From: Micractinium sp. NFX-FRZ
Lineage: Eukaryota; Chlorophyta; Trebouxiophyceae; Chlorellales; Chlorellaceae
DNA: 64,000 nucleotides
Direction: 5' to 3'
NCBI GenBank assembly: GCA_029339195.1
Contig: JAPTJF010000007.1
Coordinates: 248,001 to 312,000 of the forward strand
Positions 1 to 9,700 of the stretch are shown piece after piece. The notes beneath the pieces were generated by a model, which worked only from the letters and a program-made list of their open reading frames with translations, was not told where the DNA came from and searched no databases. The translations under genes were made by a program, and so were the position numbers. Every line of letters begins with the position of its first letter. Position 1 is the first letter of the stretch.

Positions 1-1465
1 GCCACCCCCAGAAAGTCCTGCAGCCGCTGCAGCAGCGGCAGCCCGCTGTCCTCGCTGCCGCCCGGCCCGCTGCCCTCTGTGACCAACTTGGGGGAGGCTG
101 GCACCTCGCGCTCCTTGTACGTCCCGCTTTCTGTGATGTCGTACAGGACTGCAGAGGGGCAGGGAAGAGGCGGGACAGGGACAGGTGGAGGCAGAGGCAC
201 ATCTTGCTCCATGATAGGGTCCCACTGGCGGTGATGTCACATGCGCACTGCCAGGGAGCTGTGAGAGTGAGAGAGGGAATGAGAGATGGCACGGGAGTGA
301 AGGAGGCAGAGGAGCGTGAGGAAACGGAGCCGGGGGTGTGAGGGGCTCGAGCGAGCAGAGCGGCAGTGCCAGCTCGAGCGCACCCGGTTGCGGCTGCGCC
401 AAACAGTGCCCACACACAAACGTGCAGCCAAGACTAGGGAGGCGACAGCTGCGCTCACGCAGCCCCCGCCGCACCTGACACCAGGCGCGCCTTGCACAGC
501 GGGCAGAAGCGCTTGTGGCCCAGCCACCTGGGAGATGGTCAGGGTCATGGGGAGCAAGAACGCAGGGTAAGCATAGAGGCGACACGCCGGCCCGCCGACC
601 GACCAGCAAGCAGGCAGGCAGGCAGGCAGCCCGTCGGCAGTCGGTGCCTCTCCATGTTCATGCTCGCTGCACCTCGGCAGCTACCAATTGATCCAGGCAA
701 CGGCAGCCACTTGTGGGACACGACCCAACTCCGGCCATCCAGGAGATGCATGCGTGCCAGCATACGTGCATGCAGGTGGCGAGACAGCCTTGTTGTCTAC
801 ATGAGCTCCAGCCCACAGGCACCCCCCACAGGGCAGCAGCAGCAGGAGGCAGTGCAGTGAGCACCTTGTGATGCAGTCGTGGCAGAAGACGTGCATGCAG
901 GTGGTGACCACCGCCTTGTCAGATAGCTCCACAATGTCCGTCAAGCCTGGTGGGTGCAGCAAGTGGACAAAGGGAGCATGCGGCCTGGGAGAGTGAGACT
1001 ATGGGGTAACCAATGGAAGGAGGCAGCCCCGAAGGCTTGCCTAGCGCCGACGCGGGGTTTGGGGGGTTTGGGCATCCCAGGCAGGCCGCTGAACTCACAG
1101 ATGGGGCAGGTGGGCAGCTCCTCGCCCTCCTCTACGTCGCTGGCCTCGTGCTCGCTGTGCTGCAGCTCGAAGCCGGTGTAATGGACCGGCGCTGCTGTTG
1201 TTGGCGGCTCGCTTTCTGGCGGCGCCGCCGCTGCCGCCACTGCCACTGGTGGCGGCGGACCCACTGCATAGCGCTCCTTTTCAGGACGCTTCTGGCGCTT
1301 ACGTCGATCCTCGGAAGGCTGCTTGCCGCTGCTGCGCTCGGGCTGGCGAGCGGAAGGCTTTTCGGCCGCGCTCGGCTCGGCTGGCAGTGCCGCCCAAACG
1401 CCGCTGCCCGGCAACCAGACCTGGCGTAGCTGGTGCTGCTCATGGGCCCTGCCTTGGCCGCTCAT
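1..1465 (-). CDS. RING-finger E3 ubiquitin ligase (Topors-like), 3' end missing
   Basis: Predicted to attach ubiquitin to substrates through a C3HC4 RING. Exons on the minus strand: 1099..1465, 865..946, 475..527 and 1..148 (continues off the window). The RING is assembled across three exons: CPIC at the end of exon 1, then TTCMHVFCHDCITR, then RFCPLCKARLVS. All junctions agree in phase (1, 2, 1). After the RING comes LYDITESGTYKER and an acidic Ser/Gly stretch. The first ~120 residues are basic then Ala/Pro-rich with a Glu-rich run just before the RING. The start is the first ATG of the open frame. The spacing resembles plant and animal Topors-type RINGs, but only the RING is certain; substrates cannot be read from the sequence. 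Confidence 0.8.
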
Positions 1466-2147
1466 GACGCCCGCTGGTGCCGCCCGACCACCCAGCGGGC
1501 CTCTCGCCGGCGCAGCGCGCCTCTGATCGGTGCTAAATTGATGTCAAATATGTGGGCAAACCGTGAAGTACGCGCAGCGTGGCAGGCGGCATTGTCCAGG
1601 ACCCCCTGCTGCAGCCCGCCACCGCCGCCGCTGCCCGCCTGGCACCTTGGGTACTGCGACGGATGGCACCAAACAAATACCCCCAAGTGTTGCCTGCCCA
1701 ACCCTCGTTCTCCACTGCACTGCACGTGTACGCTTTTTCACAAGGTTGGTCCGGCGACCTTTATAAGGAGCTGCTGAGCTGCGCTGCGACCAAGCACCCG
1801 CCCATGTGCGCCGCCGCACCACCGGTGAGCCACCACCTGCGGCTGACCAGGCTTGCTCCTCTGCTGTGCACCGAAGCTTTGCAAACCAGCTGCTTAGTCA
1901 GCCGCTCAGCACCACCACCACCCTGTCTCGCTCACTGCCGGCGCTGCTCCCCCCTGCCTCACTGCCTCAATGATCCTGCTTCGCTCACTGCCGGTGCCTC
2001 ACTGAAACTGCCTCGCTCGCTGCCGGTGCTGCCGCTGGCCCAGCTGCTAAAGCCAGCTGCTCAATCAGCCGCCCAGCTCAGCCTCCGCCCTGCTCTCACT
2101 GCCGGTCTGCTGCCGCCTGCCTCACTGCCTCACTGACCCTGCCTGCC
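1466..2147. other. Intergenic: RING gene 5' flank and TMEM33 gene 3' flank
   Basis: About 680 bases between the RING start and the TMEM33 stop, both genes on the minus strand. I see no convincing gene. The part from about 1950 to 2147 is built from imperfect copies of the TMEM33 coding tail (listed separately). No TGTAA poly(A) signal was found on the minus strand here. Confidence 0.6.
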
Positions 2148-2160
2148 TCACTGGCGGTGC
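1950..2160 (-). repeat. Imperfect tandem copies of the TMEM33 coding tail
   Basis: The minus-strand end of the TMEM33 reading frame (glutamine-rich tail plus TGA, 2148-2190) recurs downstream with changes, clearest at about 2012-2058, and as shorter pieces built on a Ser/Ala/Gly-coding CTCACTGCC-type unit between 1950 and 2147. The copies lie past the stop codon, so they would be 3' UTR or intergenic. Confidence 0.6.
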
Positions 2161-5100
2161 TGCTGCTGGCCCAGCTGCTGGAACCAGCGGACGGGGTAGT
2201 CCAGGAAGCGCTGCAGGGAGGGGGCCATGCGCAGCAGCGGCTGCACGCGCGCGTGCATGGCGGCCCAGGCCTACAAGCGGGTGGGGGCGGCAGAGGGGGC
2301 AAAGTCAGGCAACCGTGGCATGTATTCTGCGACAGCGTTGCATGTCGGCGCGTTCACAGAGAGGGGTGGATGCAAGCGTGCAGAGGCGGTGCAGGGCTGC
2401 AGAGAGAGTGGGCAAAGGAGGCAGCAGCGAGGAAGCACACAGGGTGGTGCTAAGAAGGACACCGTGCCAAGTGGGCACGTGTGGAGTTGGGATGGGGGCT
2501 GACCATGACGGATGACCGTGACGGAGGCAGCTGCCCGACACACCCTACCTGCTCCCCCGGGCACCTCACACCTGTATGTGGTGGTAGGGCGTGCCGGTTA
2601 CCAAGGCAGCCGGCAAACCCGCGTCCAAACTGCACCCCACCATGCCCTGCCACCTCAATCAGCGCCCAACCCTGCCCCCACAATCCGCCTGCCCTTGCGC
2701 CCTGAATCGGCTCCCAATCCCTCACCTCCATGTGGTAGGGGCGCGACTCAGGCGCCCAGTAGCGCATGCGCAGAGAGTTCCACAGGACGTACGTCATCAT
2801 CAGGCCGCGCATGCCCGAGGAGAGTGCGGCCAGCACGGCCTGCACGGTGCAAGAATTGGGGGGTGGCCACGTCCGGGGGGGAGGGCTTGAGTGTGGGGTG
2901 TCAGCGAGGTGCCGGGCAGACAGGCCAGGGGCATGGCACCTGGGTCTGCTGCCCAGGTGCCATGCCCCGGGAGTGGGACTTGAGTGTGGGGTGTCAGCGA
3001 GGTGCCGGAAAGACAGGCCAGTGGGCGATCTGGTGCCCAGGTGCACGGGTTAGGAGGATCCCCGCCCGGGGAGGGGGACTTGAGTGTGGGGTGTCAGCGA
3101 GGTGCCGGGCAGACAGGCCAGGGGGTGATCTGCTGCCCAGGTGCCATGCCCCGGGAGTGGGACTTGAGTGTGGGGTGTCAGCGAGGTGCCGGAAAGACAG
3201 GCCAGTGGGCGATCTGCTGCCCAGGTGCACGGGTTAGGAGGATCCCCGCCCGGGGAGGGGGACTTGAGTGTGGGGTGGCGGTGGGGTGCAGTAGAGTTTG
3301 AGGGTCCAGTCGGCCAGCCGCTGCCCAGGCTGGGCTGGGGAAGAGGGGCAGCTGAGAGCGCGCCCTGCTGCAAATAGCACGGCCCCTCGTTGACCCACCA
3401 CACCACTGCCAGTCCCCAGCATTGTGCATGTCTGAAACAAGGGCACACACAGGCAAATGTGTGGACACGGCAACTGATCAAACTACGGCGGACAGCGCAC
3501 ACAATGGGCACACACGGGCACGTCCTCCCCCGCCCCACCTGGAAGCCCAGCGCAATCTCAATGTTAGCGCCAAAGCGCTTGATGGCGGGCTGCAGGAGGC
3601 AATGCACACGAGGAGGCAAGGGGGCGCAGGTGGTGAGGCCGTCAATCGCAACGGCAGTTGGCCTTGACAGCAGGGTGCAGGAGGCAGCACAGAGGAGGTG
3701 CGCAACGCCGGTCAGAGTTGGAGTGGCAGGGCAGATGGAAGATTGCAAGCAGAGGCGGGCGCCGGGGGCCAGAAGGGGAGGGCAGGGCTGGGTCACCCGG
3801 CTTGCTGCCTGACCCACACACATCTGCGCAGCATGGCTTGTTAGGCTCTCCCACAAATTGCCCCCCAACCTCCCTGCCCACCTCGCCCTGCTCCATCGCC
3901 GCCAGCGCTGTGCGACCATAGCGTGCCCACAGCGGGTGCCCGCCAAAGCGCGCGCCCAGTGCGGCCAGTGTGGGCTGTGCAGCCGCCAGCGCCAGCGGCA
4001 GCATGCCCATCCACAGGGAGGGCGCTTGCATCATGATTGTAACGAGCAGGAAGTGGAAAAACTCGGTTGACTGGGCCACCTGCTGCAGCCAGGGCGCCAC
4101 GGCGGCGGGGAAGGGGCGCAGGGCGGGCAGGCCGAAGCGCAGGTAGACCTGCGGAGGAGAAGCGGGTGTGTGGGTTGCAGGGGGAGGCGGTTGGATGGGT
4201 GGTTGGAGAGCAGTTGGCGGGAGCAGGGCACGGCGAGTTCCACGGCACAGCGCTGGCGGCTGCACCAGCAGGCTGCACACCTTCAAGGACGTTTCAAGTG
4301 CACCCCCAGCAGCGCGGCCGTCTCTGGCGGCATCCCCAGGTGGAATGCACCCCCACACATGCAGCCACACTGCCGGCCGTCGTCTGCCCCCCTGCCCATC
4401 ATCTCCCCGCTGCCTTGTTCCCAACATCCCTCACACACGGCCCACCTTGTACCCGCAGGCCACCAGTGCGGTGCGGCAGAACAGGAAGTAGGCCTGCCAG
4501 GCGAGGTACTTGTTCAGGGGCTGCATGGAGACGACGGTTGTCGCCAGCATGACCACATGTGCCAGCAGCAGGACCAGGTCGCCGGTGGCGCCTGCCCAAG
4601 CAGCAGCGGCGCTGCCCGTGCCGGCAGTGCGGCGCGCCGCCGATGCCGCGGCGTCTGCCGCCGCGCGTGCGGCGGCCTGCGCTGCGGATGCTGCGCCCGC
4701 TGCCGCGGTGCGGGCGGCGTCAGCGGCGGCAGATGCCGCCTGGCTGGCAGCAGATGGCGCCGCGGGCGTCACCAGCGCCACATCAAAATCAGGGTCGACT
4801 TCCTTCTTGTACCACTTGGCCTGGAATTTGACCTCCAGAGCTTCCTTGCCTGCAAGCAGGAACAGCATAAATCGTGCATTGGTGGCCTTGTCGGGTGGCT
4901 GCCGAGCAGGCGTGCACAGCAGGCGACCGACCGTACACGTGAGGCTGCTCACTCCCCAGGTTGCTCACCCGGAGGGATCTCCAGGTTGACACGGTAGGCA
5001 CGCCAGCGCTCATCCGACTCCCAGTCAAAAGCTCTGCAAATGGGGTTGAAACAGCAGGGGTCAGGGCAGCAAGCCTGGCCTCTCTTGGCAGGGACCACCG

Positions 5101-5310
5101 CCCCCTTTGGCGGCAGGCGTGCCCCGCTCCCGCCGCCGCCGCTCCCAGCAGGCCAGGCGACAGGGCGCGTCGGAGAGGCGATATGGTTGCCGCATGTCCC
5201 TGAGCGCCCTCACGGGTGCTGCTTGGACCGCGCTGCAGCCGCAGCGGCGACTGACGGGTTCTAGCGCATTCCTTGATGGCGCACCTGAACGCCTCCAGCT
5301 TGTCTGACAT
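2148..5310 (-). CDS. TMEM33/Pom33 family multipass membrane protein
   Basis: Family members sit in the ER and nuclear envelope and shape the ER or help nuclear-pore placement. Exons: 5285..5310, 4969..5033, 4446..4849, 3882..4148, 3539..3589, 2726..2839, 2148..2270, giving 349 residues with every phase consistent. The protein begins MSDKLEAFRAFDWESDERW, followed by a soluble part and an Ala-rich linker. Then come hydrophobic segments (FHFLLVTIMMQAPSLWMGML and neighbours). The C-terminal core has ANIEIALGFQ, TYVLWNSLRMRYW and SRPYH, which lines up with the ANCEIF-type, YYRFLTLRY and NPYCR positions of animal TMEM33. The N-terminal region and Ala linker are longer than in the ~250-residue animal proteins. 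Intron 5 carries a 0.4-kb tandem repeat. Confidence 0.78.
2887..3290. repeat. Intronic tandem repeat, ~95-bp unit in ~187-bp higher-order pairs
   Basis: Lies in the fifth intron of the TMEM33 gene. Units start with GACTTGAGTGTGGGGTGTC and run through CAGCGAGGTGCCGG; about four and a half are present. Alternate units share private variants: one type has GGCAGACAGGCC followed by a CATGCCCCGGGAG end, the other GAAAGACAGGCC followed by a GTTAGGAGGATCC end. This suggests a pair was duplicated as a block. Confidence 0.85.
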
Positions 5311-5813
5311 GGTGTCCAAGTGTAGGTGATCAGCGGTAAACGGAACAGACTCGATCAAGCTCACCTCGCCCCTCCTCCGCCTTGTCATGCAAGCAGTGCA
5401 GCGGCGGTACGCAGCCCCCTGCCTCCTGCCGCACTCGAGTGCGGCACACCTCCCACACAGGGGGCTGCACATGGTCGACAGGCGGGAACAAACATGTTTC
5501 AAAACGACACATGATGCATGCCGGCCTCCAAAGCAACAGATCTGCAAAGTGAAGGCGTCACTACCTCTTCCTTGGGCGTGGCGCCGTCGCCTGCGCCTGC
5601 CGAGCACCCGCCCTCAGTCTGGTCAGGAGACATAGGCAGCCTCACGCCCAGCCATGTGACTCTCCCATGCACAGCAGCAATCATGTTACATTTTACAACG
5701 TACAAGAACAGGGGTATGGCGGGAAGGCGAGGCGAGAATGAAACCAAGGGGACGAGCTCGTTGTGAGACCAGGAGCGGCGGCAGAGCATGCCAGTCTCAG
5801 CGGCAAATCAGCG
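5311..5813. other. Intergenic: TMEM33 5' flank and 3' flank of the next minus-strand gene
   Basis: About 500 bases. The only signal I can support is a pair of reverse-strand TGTAA motifs at 5686-5697. No conserved coding sequence was seen. Confidence 0.5.
5686..5697 (-). terminator. Double TGTAA poly(A) signal
   Basis: Two TGTAA motifs on the minus strand about 120 bases after the stop at 5814. TGTAA is the usual green-algal polyadenylation signal, so this supports transcription of the small gene 5814-6461. Confidence 0.6.
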
Positions 5814-6461
5814 CTACTTTTGCCCCCGCGGAATCTCCTCCATTTCGGTGTACATCTCCATGGGCTGCGGCCTGCCGTGCGAGGAGTTCCTGAAAGCCGC
5901 TGAGTTGCCGCGCGGCAGCGGCCGGGCGCCGGAAGCGCCCTCCCGGTGCTCCCCACGGTACGTCGGCAGCACCTCAGTTTCAGCCGCGCTGCTGCTGTCC
6001 CGACAGTCTGCTGAGGCAGGGTTTCCGCCCTCCAGATCCATCCAGACAGCGCCGGGCACCGACTTGAGCCTGTCCAGCATCAGGCGGGCTGCGCTGCCAG
6101 CCGCGCCCTCGCTGCCCAAATCCCCTGGGCTGCCGCCGCTGCCGCTGCCGGCGGCGTCAGTGGCTGCGCTGGCTTGCAACCGCCTGTGCTGCAAGCCATG
6201 CTGCAGCTTGATGCCGCCACTGGTGGCCCCGGCAGTCAGCGGCGGAGCATAGCGTGGCTGGCGCCCCGCCGCCTGCCCCGCCGCTGGCGCCGCCTGCCCT
6301 CGCAGCTGCGCCTGCACGGCCTGGCGCGTGGCAAGCAGCTGCATGCTCGCTGTTGCACTCACAGCACACATGCCGGCGCTTGTGCCGCAGCAATGGACAC
6401 GGTCGGGACTGATCAGGAAATGACGAGGCACTCTACTTTTGGCCGGCTGTCGCACATACAC
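5814..6461 (-). CDS. Hypothetical protein, possibly organelle-targeted
   Basis: A single-exon open frame of 215 residues on the minus strand, not recognised. Internal ATGs at 6371 and 6344 give shorter N-termini (MCAVSATAS..., MQLLATRQ...) that look like a basic, Ser/Ala/Gln-rich transit peptide; either may be the true start. The middle is Gly/Ser/Ala-rich. The conserved-looking part is toward the C-terminus (MLDRLKSVPGAVWMDLEG and MEMYTEMEEIPRGQK, rich in acidic residues). A double TGTAA signal follows the stop at a normal distance. It lies head-to-tail between the beta-mannosidase 3' end and the TMEM33 5' end. It could also be the last exon of a spliced gene. Confidence 0.5.
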   Translation of the reverse strand: MYVRQPAKSRVPRHFLISPDRVHCCGTSAGMCAVSATASMQLLATRQAVQAQLRGQAAPAAGQAAGRQPRYAPPLTAGATSGGIKLQHGLQHRRLQASAATDAAGSGSGGSPGDLGSEGAAGSAARLMLDRLKSVPGAVWMDLEGGNPASADCRDSSSAAETEVLPTYRGEHREGASGARPLPRGNSAAFRNSSHGRPQPMEMYTEMEEIPRGQK

Positions 6462-6581
6462 GGGCTAGGCCAGTAGGGCAACGCAGGTTGGTGCGAGTCG
6501 TCTGGCCCGACGAAATGGAGGACTGCGCCTGCCCAGCCTGCTGTGGACGCCCCCCCCGGCGGTCCCCGAATGCCCCCGCTG

Positions 6582-6586
6582 TTACA
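6582..6586 (-). terminator. TGTAA poly(A) signal of the beta-mannosidase gene
   Basis: Minus-strand TGTAA about 117 bases after the TAA stop at 6703. A second TGTAA overlaps the stop codon itself. Confidence 0.55.
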
Positions 6587-6702
6587 AACATGACATGGCC
6601 CTCAAATGACGTTCATTGATCCAGTGCACTACAGAACCACCACGGGGTGTTTCAAATCTGTACATCTTATGACTAATTATGCAAGCAGATGCCAAGCAGT
6701 GC

Positions 6703-9700
6703 TTACAACAGGCTGCAGCACAGCACGACAGCTGCTGCCAGCAGCACGCCGGCCCCCGGCCGGGCGCTAGCACACCCACCAGACGCAGGCTTACTTCCGC
6801 CCTGCAGCTCTCCCATCTCCTGCTGCAACCAATACACACTGACTTTCGGCGCACTGCCTGCCGGTGCTCCCCCCACCTCTGAAGCGCCCTCAGCTGCGGG
6901 TGCAGCACCGCCTGCCGTGCCGCCCTCCGCCCCTCCAGGCTCCGCCTGCGGCTGCTGCCCGCCGCTCCCGCCACTGGTCTGGCTTGCTGCCGCAGCGTCC
7001 GCCTCTGCAGGGTAGAAGAGGAGCACATGCGGCTGCCACGGCAGCAGCAGCAGCGCGCTGTCGTTGAAGCGCCCCGCCTGCTGCTCCGCCTCCACAGACA
7101 CAAACAGGGCTACGGCATCGCTGCTGAGGTTGACAGCAAACGAGGGGCTGCCCGCCAGGGCACCCAGTGTGCCGCCGCCACCACCGCCGCCGCCGCTGCC
7201 GCTGCTGCTGCTGGCGTCGCTGCTGCCGGCGCCAGCTGGCAGCACAGTGGCGCTCACATTAGCTGGCGCCAGCTGGGCGTCTTTGAACTCAGTGGGGAAC
7301 ACCAGGCTCTCTGAGCACTGCAGCAGCCGGCGGGCAGCGGCACACTGCGCCTCGCTGGCGCTGCCTGGCAGCGACACCGGCGCCTCACACGGACCGCTGC
7401 CGTCGCTGGCGGCTGCCCGTCGCTCCGCTGCGCCGCCGCCGCTGCCTCCCAGCACCAGGGGTGCCTCCCCGTCGCTGCCGGCGCTGGCAGCATCGACAAA
7501 CGGATTGGGTGTTGCCTCGCCTGTTGTGTCGTCCAGCTGCGGAGCCACTGCTGTGGGGCAGAAGCGCAGGCGAATGAGGAAGCCGGACGCGTCTGCTGGG
7601 CCGCTGCCGCTGCCGCTGGCTTCCCCCACAGCCGGCAGCACATCGGATGCCAGGCTGGCACTCCAGGCCAGGCGGCTTCCAAAGGCGGGGGCAAGGGCGC
7701 TGGCGGATCGAAAAAGCGGCACCACTTGCTCGGGGCGGGTGGCGGCGTATGGGATGCCCTCAATCGTCAGCTCGCCTGCGGGGCAGCGAGCAGTAGGATT
7801 TGCAGGCCAAAGCAAAGAACGTGGGACGCAGGCACGAGGGTCAGAGGGCGGCGGGCTCTAGTAGGGCTCTCGCTTTTGGCAATGCTGGCCTGGGGCGGCC
7901 CTGCCCGACAACCACCATAATCCCCAGCCCTTTCCCGCCGCACCACAACTGTTGCCGGCCCCGGCGCTAGCCGCTGGGCAAGGGCACACTGCCAGTCCCC
8001 GCACCAGCGGCTGAGACCCCCCACAGCTACCCTAGCGCCAGCCCTTGCACCACACATCAAACACCGCAAGTCCTAGCTGGGAAGTCCCTCCTCCCCTTCC
8101 CTAGTCCTTGCAGCCGCCTACCTGTGACCGCCACAGACAGGTCGTTTGTGAGGTGGACCTCCAGCCGGTCACCCGCCCCTCCACCGCTCCTCACGCCACT
8201 GCAGGCACAGCGCATGGATGCCGGGGAGCAGGGGGTGGGTGCGTCAATGAGCTGGCTGTAGGACCGCCCAGACAAAGGCAGCTTCCAAGGGGGCTGAACA
8301 CTGCGCTGGTTGGATGGCGCACATGCTGCCAGCATCTCTCCTCGCAGCACGTGGCCATGCAGTGGCAGCTGCAGCGCCAGCCTGCCAGACATGGATGCAA
8401 TTTCGTTCCACACGCATGTAAGGAGCGCACCTGACCAGCACTGGGCGGAAGAAGCGGGAGGCGAGGTGGTGCACCAGGCGCCAGCTGCCGTCTGAGTTGA
8501 TACTGCTCCAGGAGGGGCCCTGCAGGTGGGCGGGCAGGTGGGCAGGTGGGTGGGCAGATGGGCAGGTGAGATGGAGGAGGAGTGGGAGGGGGATCCTAGC
8601 CAGGCAAGATATTATAACATTATAATGAATGGAAATTATATAAGATTGTATAAACATTATAATGCAGGAATGCAGGTACGCCTGAAGCTCATGCCTGGCG
8701 TGCAGACCAGGCAGGCGGGCGGGCAGGAGGGCAAGGGACCGCAAAAAACACAGTGTGCCAGACGGCCATGCTGACGTCACACGGCGTGCAAGCAGCAGTG
8801 GCGGACCGCCTCCTCCCCCTCTCCCTGCCCGCCTGCCGGCTCCCACCTGCCAAATGTCGTTCAGCTGCCAGTAGAGCACACCCATGGTCTGTAGGCCGGC
8901 CAGGGGGCAAGAGCAAGGTCGATGGCAGGCAAGCATGGTTTCTCATGCAGGGAATGGACGCATGTGGACCTTCTTGACAGGCACCACATGGGCGGGCCCG
9001 CAGGGCAGCGAGGCCATCACACTTGGTGTGAGCAAGCTGGCGAGCAACAGCTGCACACACTTGCTGCACACTGGAAAGGCAGTGAGTCTATCTACCATCT
9101 CTGTGCCTGCACTCTTGCATCGCCATCTAACATGCTACCTGTGGAGGCAGCATACCACCCCCCACCTGCCCCTGCCTGCCCCCCGCCCACCTGCGCCGCA
9201 GGGTCCGCCTTGTTACGTCGCCACTGGTGCACCGCCGTCTCATATGCCAGCCCCTGCTGCAGCTGCGTGAGGTACGTGAAGGCCGCGTACCGCCGCTGTG
9301 CCTCCTGCTGCTGCTGCTCCTGCTGCTGCTGCGCCTGCTGCGCCCGCTCAGCGCTCTGCTGGCGGAACGCGGCCACCAGATCTGCAAGTGCTGCGGTCCG
9401 CTGCTGGGTGCGGTTGCTGCCCCCAGAGGTCAGCCACTGCAGGAGCGCCTCCCCTGGCTGGGCAGGCCCTCGCCCCTGTGGCCCTTGCTGCTGCTGTGCC
9501 GCCTGGTCGGGAGGCAGGGTCAAAAAGTGGCGCTCCAGCTGCGCCGCCAGCTCAGCGAGGCCGTTGGCGTGGCGCATGCGGAACTCCGTCATGGGGGCGG
9601 ACAGGGCCCAGTCCTCAGGGGCGGTCACTTGCTTGTAGGCTGCAGCGGCAGCGGCGATGGCAGCAGCAACAGGGGCCGGAACGTCATGCCAGGGTGGCAC

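Noticed and set aside
2887..3290. Regular repeats considered as a CRISPR array
   Set aside because: No constant repeat/variable spacer pattern; units are contiguous, intronic and in a eukaryotic gene.
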